From Anseranas semipalmata (taxonomy: Eukaryota > Chordata > Aves > Anseriformes > Anseranatidae), in NCBI GenBank assembly GCA_013399115.1, contig VXAA01005659.1:250138-314137 (forward strand): DNA of 64,000 nt, read 5' to 3'. Positions 1-27,100 of the stretch are shown here, piece by piece (the first letter of the stretch is position 1; the number at the start of each line of letters is the position of its first letter). A model generated the notes under the pieces. The model was not told where the DNA came from. It did not search any database and saw only the letters and a program-made list of their open reading frames with translations. A program made the position numbers and the translations under genes.

Positions 1-107
1 TTTTTTTTTAAATCTTGTGAAGGAAGTCCATTAGAACTGTGCATGATAATCTTTGAAATAGGATTAAGGAAGTATTTTTGAAAATAACCGTGTTTTTCTT
101 TTCTTAG

Positions 108-14823
<14,716 letters not shown>

Positions 14824-16230
14824 CTGGACGGAGGGTGAAAGGCAGAGCGTCCAGTGCCTCTGTGTATGGTGGTGCTGGTCCGTGGCCGAACAGAATGGAG
14901 ACCTGAGCCCAGATCCATCCTGAGCGGGGATATTAACAAGCGCATGGGCTTCACTTTCCAGAGGAAAGTTCTAAAGCAATGGAGAAGGAGCCTGAGTCAG
15001 AGACCTCTTATGGCTGTAACCACGCTGTGGGACTCGGCAAGGGATTAGCTGTTCTGGATGGAGAATGCTACTTAGTCATGTCTTTTACGTGCAGTATCTA
15101 TGCACCAAGTGGAGCTGAAGATACTAGCAGGATTCCTCACCAGACAGCTGTGCCAAATACCCTATCACACAAATGTATCTACAGCACTTCTGAGTTGGAA
15201 ATGTTGGAAAGAAGTTACTCTGTACGCTGGCTTAATACATGTGCTGTCTCCTGTGTTCCGTTCTTGTGGCCTAGTTTAGGCATGGGGTGAGAAGATCCTG
15301 AAACGTGGACAGGTCCTAGGAAGTCTGAAGTGTTGGAAAAGCTTCTGCAGAGAGTCTCCAACGGCTCTGGCAGCTCTGCCTTTGAGTTATCGGCTCAATT
15401 CGGAGCTGCTCTGATCCTGACACAGGTTCTCCAGTGCTGTCATGCAAACTCCTTCCGTCAGTTTTATCTGATTTTAAGGAAATTGTCCGTTCTTCAGGAC
15501 TTATGCACCCTTTTGTTAAAATGCCCTTCAACAGCTGGGGTATCACAGAATAGGAGATTTTAAATCTTTTTACTCCACAGGCAATTTGGTTAGTGGGTGT
15601 GACGAGAGAGAAGTTCAACTTCTGCTGTGCTGCTGTGATAAGGAATGTAGTCATACTGTGACTTCAGTACCAAAATATAGATGTTTGGTCCCTTTTTCTG
15701 TTCGTCCGTCCTGTCCTGGAGGCTGTCAGTAGAACACAGGGGAGCAGTGGGGTTAAATCTCAAATCCATTGTTTTGGTGCTGGCAATTCCAGGCCACTTT
15801 CCCCCTTCTTGAGCACACGTGCAATATTCTTGTTTGCGCTGGAGTCCTCCCTGTGCTACGGAGCAGTGTCTTGGCTCTGTCCCTGTTAAAGCATCCAAAA
15901 CCATGATGTGGCTGGGTGTGAGCTACCTGGTGTTAACTTTATCCAGCCAAACCTTTCCACACCGTCTGGGCCTCGAGACAAGCCACCAGCGTTTTATTGC
16001 CTTTTTATTTGCACTTTATTTTCTTCTCTCCTGATTGTGTTTTACTAAGGAAGTGTGTTCTTTGGAGGGGCTGGATTAGCGGGCAGCTGCTATAACAGGC
16101 ATCTCACTAACCTAGCCTTTTGCTCAGGCACCTTCTGTAGAGGGGAATTAGAGTATACAGGGCAAACTTTTTATTTATTCAGCTGCCCATAAGAACTTGA
16201 TTGTAAATAAACCTGTGTTCTGCTTTTAAA
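14824..16230 (+). other. ATG16L1: ATG16L1 3' UTR (approximate end)
   Basis: Follows the stop codon directly. The first convincing poly(A) signal is AATAAA at 16206-16211, so cleavage is expected around 16,225-16,235. That would make the 3' UTR about 1.4 kb. Open frames inside it (for example around 14,850-15,290) have no coding resemblance I can recognise. Confidence 0.7.
16206..16211 (+). terminator. Poly(A) signal AATAAA, ATG16L1
   Basis: Canonical hexamer about 1.38 kb after the ATG16L1 stop, followed by a GT-rich stretch (ATGTGTGTGTTTTCATGTGTG, 16,255-16,275) typical of downstream elements. The actual cleavage site was not seen in transcript data. Confidence 0.7.
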
Positions 16231-19200
16231 AACCCCACAATGCTCTGGTTCATTTATGTGTGTGTTTTCATGTGTGAGATCTTGTTCTGAATGAGCAAAG
16301 GGTGGGAACCAGAAAGGTGTCTTTCTGTGTTGTTTTCCTGATGAATTGTAGATTTGGGTTCAGCCGCATTGTGGGATTTGGTGTAGAGGGGGAAAGAGGA
16401 TAATGCTCTTAGCTTCAAGCTGGACGTCCAGCAGATACAACCTTGTTTCGCCTTGTCTCAGGAATGCTGTCTTGAGACTGAAGGAAGTCTCGCCACGTTA
16501 AACAAGTGCCGCTGTCCTTTAGAGGCTGGTGTATTGTTGGATGTTTTGGATAAATTACTGAATTGAGGAAATTACTATCTGTTTTTCAGACACTGCTGAG
16601 AATGGAAGGCTTTTTATCCTGTGATACTTTGACTGTTACCTGGTTACATTTTTAAGCCAGTGATAGGAGTTGCATGTTTCTGAAAACACAAAAACCCTTG
16701 TTGAATAATGCTCTGGTTCCTACTTCAGAGTAATGAAGTGAAGCCTTCAGCTGTTTTTGTTAGCGTGCAAATTTTCATATGCAACTATGAGCTTTCACTG
16801 ACCACTCTCCTTCTCTTTTCTTAAGAAAAGCCTTCTGGCCAGCTTTTGGAAGTGAGAGCCATAGCAAAAAGGAAAGAAAAGCATGTTGGCATTCCAAGGC
16901 ATTTCTGAAGACCATATTTTTTTTTTCCTTCTGTCTGTTGCTGTGGCAGAAGGTCCTTCTCAAAAGGCACCTACCAAGAGGCCAGGTGACCTTGGGTTAC
17001 TGCAGAAAAGCAGATCACTAAATGACAAGTCAGCATGATGAAAGATTATTGGGAGATTAAGCTAATGTAATAAAATCTCTGCAGGCTCTGCTGAGGAGGA
17101 TCAGAGTGGGTTTAGGACACTTATAATTTAGGCTACTATACCTGTATTTTTCTACAACACGGACATACATTGTTACACAAAGGGCTTTGTTTTGCCTGTT
17201 GATGCTGTTATGAAGTAGGTTAATAATATTCAGCACTCTCAAGGATAATGACTAGCTAGCTAAAACCTTAAGCATTTTAAATGAAAATTCCTTAGGACAA
17301 CGGTTTCTAGGAAATTCCAGTGACCAATTTCAGATTTTTATTTTGCCATAGCTTTTTAATTTTATTGCCTGCTCTTCCGCTTCAACCTGCAGATGGAAGA
17401 AGAGAAAATGAAGGTACCTGCTGTGCAGAGGCTGTCCCACTGCTCTTGTTTCTCTGCTAAAAGGGGAGCTGCACTTCAAGTGGTTGGGGGAAGGGGGAGA
17501 TATCTTTCTCCAGACATGGAAAGCATGTGTTATGGGGAAGCTACCTCCAAGCTCTCTGAAGATGTTTGCCACATGTGCCCAGATCTCCCAGGCCCTCAGA
17601 GGAGAAGCAGTAGTGATGGGAATGCTCATTCCTCTCCTGGAAGGCTGATAAGAGTTTGTGCTGCTGTGCCTGCAAGATTAACAAGACTAACTCCCCTTTT
17701 TGCTTTTGTACTGTGTGACTGAATATAATGCGTTAATTTTGTGGGTTAATTTGTGAGGCCTCCTCCCTACTGCCTACAGCCAGGATCTAGCTTTCCTTCG
17801 GGAACTCCCGTACATGGGAATTTCCATGTTTTAGGGCTGCTTGGTTTTTGTTTGCCAGAGTAGTCATTAAGCTCCCCCAATAATCCACCTCTAGTTAATA
17901 AAACGTGGCAGGAATTTCAAAAACACTGAAAGAGCCGAGGAACGCTTGTTCTGTGTTCATTTTCTTTTGTATAATTTGCGTACCTGGGCCACTCTGTTCA
18001 AGCAAATGTTGGTGATTGTTTGCAAAAAGCAAGCTTGATCTGTGACCACAAGATTGTCTGCAGTGGAGGGTGCTATTCAGGCTGGCAAGGGGAGAGGATA
18101 TCATGTGATCTTTCTAATTAAACTAACAGATGCAGCCCAGAGGAAAGCTACTTTATGCAGCTTGCAAAACAAAAATTACACGTTGTGTATAATATCAAGA
18201 CCAAAATCGTGGGGGGAAAAAGCCATTCTTGGGACATGCATGAACAGTAAAGCTAAATTGATTAAAATTTCTCTCCATGTGTCTTACATCTTCAGTGTTG
18301 GATCTTGCTCTTTTTGTAAGGAAATTGAGGAGGGGAGGTGTACTAGCTAGCAACATACTGTTTCCCAACAGCAAGCCGATGGGGTGTTGGTGGAGCAAGA
18401 ATAGATAAAATGCTTAGCGGTTGAGATAAATATATTGCTCATAATGTTTGGCAGTCCTTTATAACAGCATCTGTTTATAAATACTTAGTTTGCTGTTTTA
18501 TAAACTCCCTTTTTCATAAACAGCTCTTCTATGTTTAGCTTCTTATCAGTCTGGATGGCTTGCAACCCTAGGAAGGAGAAGATAGAGGAAGAGCTTTAGA
18601 ATAAAGCTGCTTTCAGTAGCCATCCTGTTCTATGTAAGTCTGTGGTCTTTACAAAGCATGTGATGATGACATTGTAGACCTGTTCATTGACGATCTGGGC
18701 TTCCTTAGGTAATGCTTCATGTTGCTGACTTAACCACTTTCCAGTTGAATCTTAGCCAAGGTACAATATTTGCTCTTGGAGGGGGATTAATTCTTGAAAT
18801 CCTGGATGGACGCAGCTAGAGACGTGCTTTCAAATCCCCTACAAATTGTCTCTCTTCTTTGCTAAGAGGTTAGTGATTCTCTCTGGTTGATGTGAAGAAG
18901 CATAGGACACAACTGCGTGGAAAACTCATCTTTCTTCAATGGTTTAGGAGTTCACGTCTTTGTCCTGTGGCAGCTCCTGTGGCATTTGGAACACAGCAAG
19001 GTATTTAACGTTATTTGCTGGTTTGTTCTTTGGGTCTAGAGCATGAATAGGGTAACTGTTTGACCACAGATACTATTCTGGACTTGGAAAACCTACTTAT
19101 AGTTCATAAAATAGAAATTCTTAAGCAGGTTTAATGTCTGTCTCTAATCTCCACCTTACAATTTTTCAAACTTTCTAAGGGAAGTATTTCCTTTTTCTAC

Positions 19201-20969
19201 AGTCTGGTGTGTGCAAATACACCATAAAAAAACTGTTTCTACTCTTGAAACAGTTTTAAAATGGAAGAGCAAGTAGAAAAACGGAATGGAGGAAAACTGC
19301 AAGTGGTCATACACAGTCAGACCAAAGGTACACTGATTCCAACAGTGTCCAGAAGGGAGAAGTGTACGAATAGAACATGTGTAGCGTCATCCTTTCCTGA
19401 TGCTGCTCCTCAGCTTCAGAGACTTATGGGGTTAGGATTGCACCTGGATCATCCTGTCCAACATCTGTCAAAAACCTTTTCCCTGGGAATGTCTAATCCT
19501 GTGAATCTATTTACATTGGTGATTTCCAGAGCCTTCTGCAGTAACATATTGTAGTTTTGAATCTTGTGTTAGATGGGTAAATGCTTAATTTTTTTCAATT
19601 TACTGTCTGTTCTCTTAGTTGCATGCTGCTAATCTTTGACCTTTGACAACGTGAAAAACAAAAATCTCTCTATTTTGTACCACTCGGGTTTTCTGGACAT
19701 CTCTCCTGTCCTTTTGGTCCTCCCCCTCCATCCCATCCCTTTTTCTTTTTCCCTAAGAATCTTACTCCATCTTTTGTTTTGCTTTTATTTGGGTGCAAGC
19801 TGTTCCTTACCCCCTTGGTTATACTTGTTACCTTCCTGGGTAGCTGGACCGTTATATTCTTAAGGTCCTTCCTGTTTCAAATTCAGTGATACCCTGAAAG
19901 TAATGGGTTGCGTTCAGTTCTGATTTAGGAAAATAAGGTGCTACAGATGAGTTCTCATTCTGGGTTTCATCCAACCCTTTATGGATGTATACCACCTTTC
20001 TGGGTCTTAAACTCAGCATGCTGTCTCCAAGATGTGTTGGGGTTATAAAATAGCATAAATGGCACTCTGTTATGTTCTTGATTAATTTCCTAATAACTTC
20101 TCTGCTTATGTCAAGACTTTCTTCCTGTGTGGTAACAACTATAACCATGCATGTAAGACTATGGTTGTATTTTCCTCGAGTGTGATACTTTGCACTTACT
20201 GTCATAGAATACCTGGTATTCCAGCACCTCTTCAGTCTCCTTCATGATGCACTCCTCCAGCTTAGCACAGACCACTTTTTGACAATCAAGGATAGCTTTC
20301 CATTTGTGGGCAGACTGTTCACTCCTTATCTAGGCTTTTTTTCATTCATTCAAGACTATGTTCACTAGCAAACGTCCCAGGACAGATGCTGCTGCACTAT
20401 TGTATACTTGCAATGGTGAAAATATGAGAAATAAATTAAAAAATAAAAATAAAAATCCAGTCCCTGAAAGTAGCCAAAACATACATGTATTGATATTATT
20501 TCATAGATTTTATTCAATTATTGACTGAGATTGACCTTTTTTATCTCTTGACAATTTAGAGCATCTGATGACAAATCTTGATGTACCTTGTGTTGATCAG
20601 ATTACCTTTATCTCTACTCTTGTAGACTCTTTCACAAAATGTCTCTACAAATCTCTGCAAAGGCCAAGCTACCTCTTCTCCCACCAGACTTTTTCAATTA
20701 GTCTACTAAATTTTTAAATTTCACTTAAAAATGGGTTCTTGGTCTTTTGTAATGTTTCTGAAGAGCTGTTTTTAAATAGATTTCATTTTAGCAGTTCCTT
20801 ATTTAAAAAAAAAAAAAAAAGCACACCATCTGTGCTGCACTTGAATATCCATTGAAATAGTCCATTTGGTGAACTATGCCTTGGGAGTAGAATGCTTTAC
20901 CTACCGGGTGTAATTACAGTTTTATCCCATCCACTTACCTTTTTTTTTTTTCCCCAACATTTCTCCTAG
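16231..20969 (+). other. Intergenic region ATG16L1-SAG, plus SAG 5' untranslated exon(s) not located
   Basis: About 4.7 kb. No coding exon seen. The coding SAG exon at 20970 starts with a splice acceptor, so an upstream non-coding exon and the photoreceptor promoter must lie in here or further left. I could not fix a transcription start. A TAATTA homeodomain-type core occurs at about 18,115 and A-rich simple sequence at about 20,430-20,460 and 20,805-20,820. Confidence 0.6.
20805..20820 (+). repeat. Poly(A) run (16)
   Basis: Sixteen A upstream of the first coding SAG exon. Simple sequence. Confidence 0.85.
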
Positions 20970-21115
20970 GAACCTTTGGGGCAGAAAAGCTTCATTCATC
21001 CACGGTCACAAACCCATCTTTGGCCATGAGCTGCCCTGAGTCTCAAAAGACAGGGAAGAATGCCGGTTCCCCTCAAAAACAAGTTATCTTCAAAAAAAGC
21101 ACCCGTGACAAAGCT
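20970..21115 (+). CDS. SAG: SAG exon 2 (by human count): 5' UTR part and start codon
   Basis: Acceptor tctcctag at 20962-20969, then 56 untranslated bases, then ATG at 21026. Coding part: [17 protein letters not shown] then [13 protein letters not shown]. Donor gtaagt at 21116. VIFKK carries the two lysines that sense receptor phosphates. The N-terminal leader is not similar to the human one, as is usual for arrestins. Confidence 0.95.
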
Positions 21116-24100
21116 GTAAGTACCATAATAATGGGTCTAAATAGGTATGAATTTCGCTTGTAGTCAGGCTGGAGACATTACAAAGCTCTTTCCTGTCCTC
21201 TTCCTTTTTTTCTGATGAAGGTCCATGATCTGTATTTAGTGCTAAGTTTGAGGACACGGTGTAGACAAAGTTAAAAGGGAGAGCTTCTCACATGTGCAAT
21301 AGGTCTTGCATAGGAAGGCAGCTCCCCTCTCATTCCTCCTAGGTTGTACTCCTGCTGGTGTTTAAAACAAAGCTGATTCACTATGTTTCTAATCTGATGG
21401 CATCAAAAATCTTTAAATCCATAGTTCTTTGTACCATCCAGGTGTATTTCTGTTGTTCTTCTAGGAGCTGCTCCACATTAGGTCCTCTCTTCTGAAGTCC
21501 TGAAGCCTGTGAATAGTGATGTTAAGTCTGGTGGGGATTGCATGTTTGCTGGGAAAAGTATAAGTTTAAAAAGGAATTGTTCTCTTCTTTAGAAGATTTA
21601 CAGCTCCACACCACATTTTCCATTCCACCCCCGCCCCCCCAACCATCAACACTTTGAACTTCAACCATGTACTACTTCTCCCTACAGCTGACCATCTACC
21701 TGGGAAAGCGTGACTTCATTGACAACATAGGGAATGTGGAACCTGTAGGTAAGTCCATAAGGGTACGTGGTATCCTTTCTGCTCTCTTAACCCTGATTAT
21801 TCTCTTGTAATCTTTTTTATTTTTTTCATTTCTTTCAGATGGTGTTGTATTGGTGGATCCTGCAATGATCAAGGGGAAAAAAGGTTTGAGGTCTTATGCA
21901 ACATATGTTTTGGAGATTGCTAGTCCTCTTTTCAAGTGAGATGCTGAGATAGAACCTTTTTACATTGCTTTAAGGGTACAAATGTAACTTTTCCCCAATG
22001 AATGGGCTTCTTACTCAACGTGATGTATGTTCTTGTATAACCCAGTTTGGATTCATACCACATAAAACAGTGTCGAAATGGGTTTCCATGACTCTAGTGC
22101 AGGATTTTACATCCCACCCTGGCTACACTGTTAGTCTGCTGCATGCTTTGCCTGTCATGTGCTTCCTTTCAGTGTACGTGACCCTGACCTGTGCTTTCCG
22201 GTATGGTCAGGAAGACATTGATGTGATTGGCCTCACCTTCCGACGGGACCTGTTCTTCTCTAGGGTCCAGCTGTACCCACCTACTGACAAGCCAGAATCT
22301 CTTTCCCACTTGCAGGAATCTCTACTAAAGAAGCTAGGGAAAAATGCTTATCCCTTTTTCTTTACAGTAAGTATCCTGGAAGAGCCTCTGACCCTCTTCT
22401 CCCTGTCTGTTATTACTGGGCTGTTGACACTCAGTGAAGGACTGAAGACAGGGAGCACTATTAAGTTCATGTTATGCGAAGTTCCAATTCTGAGTGAAAA
22501 GCAATGTACCTTTTTTTTTAACCCTCCTAAGTGGTAAAGTGCAAGAAGATTCTAACTGTGCATGAAACATACCTGTAAGAGGCAGGGAAATATGCAATGG
22601 CTTTATGCTAGCCACAGCTCCGTATATCCGTGACTTCCCCATTCCTGGGGGGCTGGAATACTTTATACCATTGCCACAGTGCTTACAAAGGACGTGTCAA
22701 GTCCTTTCTTTTTAAAAAGCTTATGGATCAAACAAACAAATGAAAAGCTTGTTACCAGACATTGTAAACAACTCATTGCCAAATTCTGAATGTGACAGGA
22801 TATGCTTCCAGTACTGTCAGTGACATGTCTGCCTTAACATTCCTTAGGGAGATCCAGGTTTGAAAACCACATATTCTGATATAGCAATAAATAAGTTTGA
22901 TTCTGCTAAATGGGTGGGTACCTGTCATATGTTACTGACCACTCAAATACAATTGAGTGATCTCCAAACTGCTGGATTCTCTGATGGGGTGTTGCATTCC
23001 ATGTCTACCTGAGCTGCTCTGCAGTCTTCCCAACTGATGTCTGAAGTTGCTGGCCCTGCCCCAGCCAGGAGCAAATGGACACTGGCTGGTGGCTGCCCGG
23101 TCTTCGTGGCCTTAGCTATGTTTCCAGAATGGAGAAGCTTTGCTCAAGCTTCGAGCCCATGTGAACAGTGACTGGCGCTGCTGTGAGCAATGTTGATGAT
23201 CCTGGATGGGGAGCCACATGTCCCAGCTTCTAATCTGAGCTGGGCCTCTAGTGCTCTAGTGTTTAATTTTTAGCCCAGAAACTTCGCGTGTCTGGACTTT
23301 TTTTTTTTTTTTTTTTTTACTTTGTGTCTGCTGTTTCTTGGCTGTTTGTTTAGTCCCTCTCTTCTAAAAAGATTTTGTTACAGGGTTAGTATAAGGCTCA
23401 GCATCTATCTCAGTCAGAACTTCAAAGGTTTACTGTATTACAGCAAGTGACCTGTTGTCTTCAGGGTTGTTTTGTACCTTTTGTAAGCAGCAAGTTAATT
23501 AGAATATCACAGACTTGGAAATCTGTATAACATTGCTTTGGGTTATTTTTCTTTCCTTGCTCCCACAGTTCCCAGATTACCTGCCTTGTTCAGTCTGTTT
23601 GCAGCCTGCACCTCGTGATGTTGATAAGGTGAGACAAATGAGACACTTGTGCTTATTGTGGTTGAGGATGTATGGAAAAGGTCTTGTGAATTTATTTGAC
23701 TAGCTTGCGAGAGGAACAAGTTGATACTGGGGTTTACTATGCTGTGCCACAAATGTCAGGAACCTGACTTTTAAGAGCTACAGCGTGTGTCACAGAGTTG
23801 GAATTTAATTCCTCAGAATAAGAAAGGGAATCTAGTTCAATAGCTGCAAGACTGTGCTAAATCTCCGATGCTTGTAATTTCCTTAAGGGTACCACATGAT
23901 TTGTGGATTGGACACACATAAAATGATCCTAACTGTCAGGCAGGCTTCTATTAGCTAGTCAGTCACATGAGAGAAAAGGAGACCTAGTGCCTGAAATCTC
24001 ACAGATCCCTATAAATAGCATGTGTTAAGACCTGCTTCTGAATTAAAAGAAATGCAGAGAAGGGCTGTTTTGCACATGTATGTAAACAAACCAAAAACCC

Positions 24101-27100
24101 TGGAGGAAAAATCACCAGATAATGAGATATTCTGCAAGGTTTCTGACACCATTTAAAATAGTCCTTTTATACTTCACAGGATGCTTTTGTGAACAGCTGG
24201 GCTAGACTAAAACCAGACAAGAGAGGATGCAAGTTGTCCCAGTGCCACAGGGACAAGCTGTGTGTTTCCGAAGGATTGTTGTTATGGCAAAAGTTCACAT
24301 ATTTCTCTGAAGAGTTATCTGGGACTCTAACAGATGTCCTGTGGCAATATAAACTGACATGTTAAAGCAAAGGTCAGCTTGGCCTGATCAATTCCAGCTC
24401 TTAGACACTGGGAAGTAAGAAGCTTCACCCTGAGTCAGGTATTGGAATTGCAAAGCTAATTCAGAAACTCAAGGTGGACTGAAGAGCCTTGCAGGCTGGT
24501 CAGTGCAGCATGCTGTGACCTCTACAACAGTGCTCTCACAGAAAGCCTTTTTAGGAGTAGCGATGTCATTTGTCAGAGGCTGGAATTAAGCTTTATTTAC
24601 CAGAAGGAGCATGGAATAGGTGGGTGCTGCCACACCAGTTGGCAGGGGTCTCTGTTACAATTGCTGGAGGCCAGAAGAATTTGCAATTGGCAGGAATCTG
24701 TCAGTTTCTAGTGTACAGAAAGATGTTTGAACATCTACAGATGTGGCTTGTGACACTGATTTCACAGCTGTCCTCTTTCTCTCTGGCAGAGCTGTGGGGT
24801 GGACTTTGAGGTGAAAGCTTTCTCAACAGAGAATGTAGAAGAGAGAGTTCATAAGAGGTAACAGAATCCGTGTGTGTCTGTATGTCTTCAGCTGTGCCAC
24901 TGTTAAAGAGGGGCAGAAAGTTCAGTAGTGCACCTTGGTTGCTTGTTCAGCTTTGTTCCACTTGTCAGTGGACTTCTTGAGTGTAAGCACACAAGAGTGC
25001 AAAGCTCCTGCCTCTGCCAAGCACAAAGTACCACCCTGTAGTCTTCTGCTGCTTCCCAGGAACTCCGCACGCCTGTTGATCCGTAAGGTGCAATATGCTC
25101 CAGAACAGTCAGGACCCCAACCTTGTGCAGAGACCACGTGGCAGTTCTTCATGTCCAACAAGCCGTTACACTTGAAAGCTTGCCTCAGTAAAGAGGTGAG
25201 GAGTTTGCCCCTGGGGTGTGGACATCATAGTACGTCAATACCAATATGTGTTTTGCTGCCCAAAGCAGCTATTTTGTGTTACCCAGACTCCGTCTCAGCT
25301 GAGACTGACCTGTCTTGCCACTCAAGGGTTCTAACGTAACTTTTGTTAGTGGCTACTGCTGGGGGAGGCTGGGACATCGTTAACAGTCATTTGAGACTAA
25401 GTCGTTGAAGGAAGGGTCATGACTCCTTGGGAAGGGTTGCCTTGCCTTATCTGGCCTCTGTGAAGGAGATTTAATTTGGGGGGACAGGACTGGTTTGGGG
25501 AGAAGCCTCCTCACTGGATTTCTGAGCATCAAATTCCTCCTAGGTGTACTACCATGGGGAGCCCATTCCGGTCACTATCACAGTCACCAACAACACAGAG
25601 AAAACAGTGAAGAAGATCAAAGTCCAGGGTATGTTTTTACTGTTGTGTGGGATTCTCTTAGGGCAAGAAGACTCTTTGGTGGGAGGGCTGAAGGAACCAG
25701 AATTTAGTGCTTGCAACTGCTTAAGCAGGCAGCATGGGGTGCATCAGGAATTTGTTTAATCCCCTCTGTTGCTGTTTTTTGCTGCTGTTCACCAAGTGAA
25801 ACACTGCAGCCTTTTTCCTGACTCATGGTTATTTGCATGGCTTAATTTCGGGCAGCAGTATGTCTATCTAAACAGAAAGGGACTGGCACTTGTGGCAAGC
25901 AAGGTGGGTGCTGTGGGGAAATCTACCTCTTTGGGAGGCCAGTGGGAAGGGCTCCCCTGTCAGTGTGATGCTCCTGCTAACAGTAAACATGCCTAGGTTG
26001 TGTACAGCTTTGCCTGGGGTTTCAGAAATGTCTGGCAGTGTGAGAAACAGCCACGCCGCCAGCGATGGTGTAATTCCTCCTGAGGAAGCTGAGGGCAGGG
26101 CCTGAGTTTCAGATAAGTTTCAGTACTGCCTGTATTCAGTTTTATTTGTAGCATTGCATGTTTTCATCCCACAAGCTCTGTTGCACTTGGGCCTGTGGAA
26201 GACAGTCTGAGAGACAAAAAATGAGAAAGAGAAGAGAAAGCAGGAAAGGAACAAAGTTGCTGAGGGTTTCATAAAACTCTACAGCGTAGAAAGCCATTTC
26301 AGTGCCAGTCTTGCATGCACTGGCTAGTGACTCCCAAATATTTTTTAGCCTGACACTTCTCTGCCTGTCTTAAAAAGACCTTGTTGATTCAGATTCTCTC
26401 ATCAGTGTTTCAGTCAAAATTACCATATCCTTTCTGGTGTCTGATTGGAGTATACAAATCATTTGTTACCACAGGGTCTTGACTGCCGTTCGGTATCCTG
26501 TCTGCTTGATGGTGGTGTCTCATGAATGCGAATGCATAAGCTATAGATACGCAAAAGATACCAGTGCGCAGAGATGAAAGCAGACACAGAGAAGGAGATC
26601 TTTATAATGGAAAGAGCAGGCTCCCAAGGGAAACCATGGGCTATTGACTTTCTGTCATCTCTAAATCAAGGCTGGATGTGTTTCAGGGAAGACAGAGACG
26701 AACAACAAAGTGGCCAATGTCTATCCAGATCAGGCTGCCTGACCTGGTGGTCCCTTCAGGCTCTAAATGTGTGGATTTTCCTGCTGTCCTCATGTTTTCC
26801 ACTCCTGAGACTCAGTGGGGCAGCTGTTGTTTCTGATGCCTATGCACAACTGATTGTCCCTTTTCTTCTTTCTCACTAAGTGGAGCAGGTTGCCAATGTG
26901 GTTTTGTACTCCAGTGACTACTATACAAAAGTGGTAGCTGCTGAGGAAGCACAGTGAGTGAATTTTCTCTCATCTGTTCTTGCTACATTCCTTCGCACCC
27001 TCTGAATTACCCTCCTCCTCGGTTACGGAGGTACTCCTAGCAATAGCCTGGCAGTTGCTGGCTGTTACAGTGCTCTCTTTTGCCTGGAAGTGCTGGATGC

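Noticed and set aside
19381..19550. Possible second old CR1 or other LINE fragment
   Set aside because: Some wording such as GGATCATCCTGTCCAAC is reminiscent of interspersed repeats, but no diagnostic block of a known family could be confirmed by eye.
21998..22537. 179-codon frame treated as a single exon
   Set aside because: It is the real SAG exon 22173-22366 read through into both flanking introns; the acceptor and donor define the true limits.
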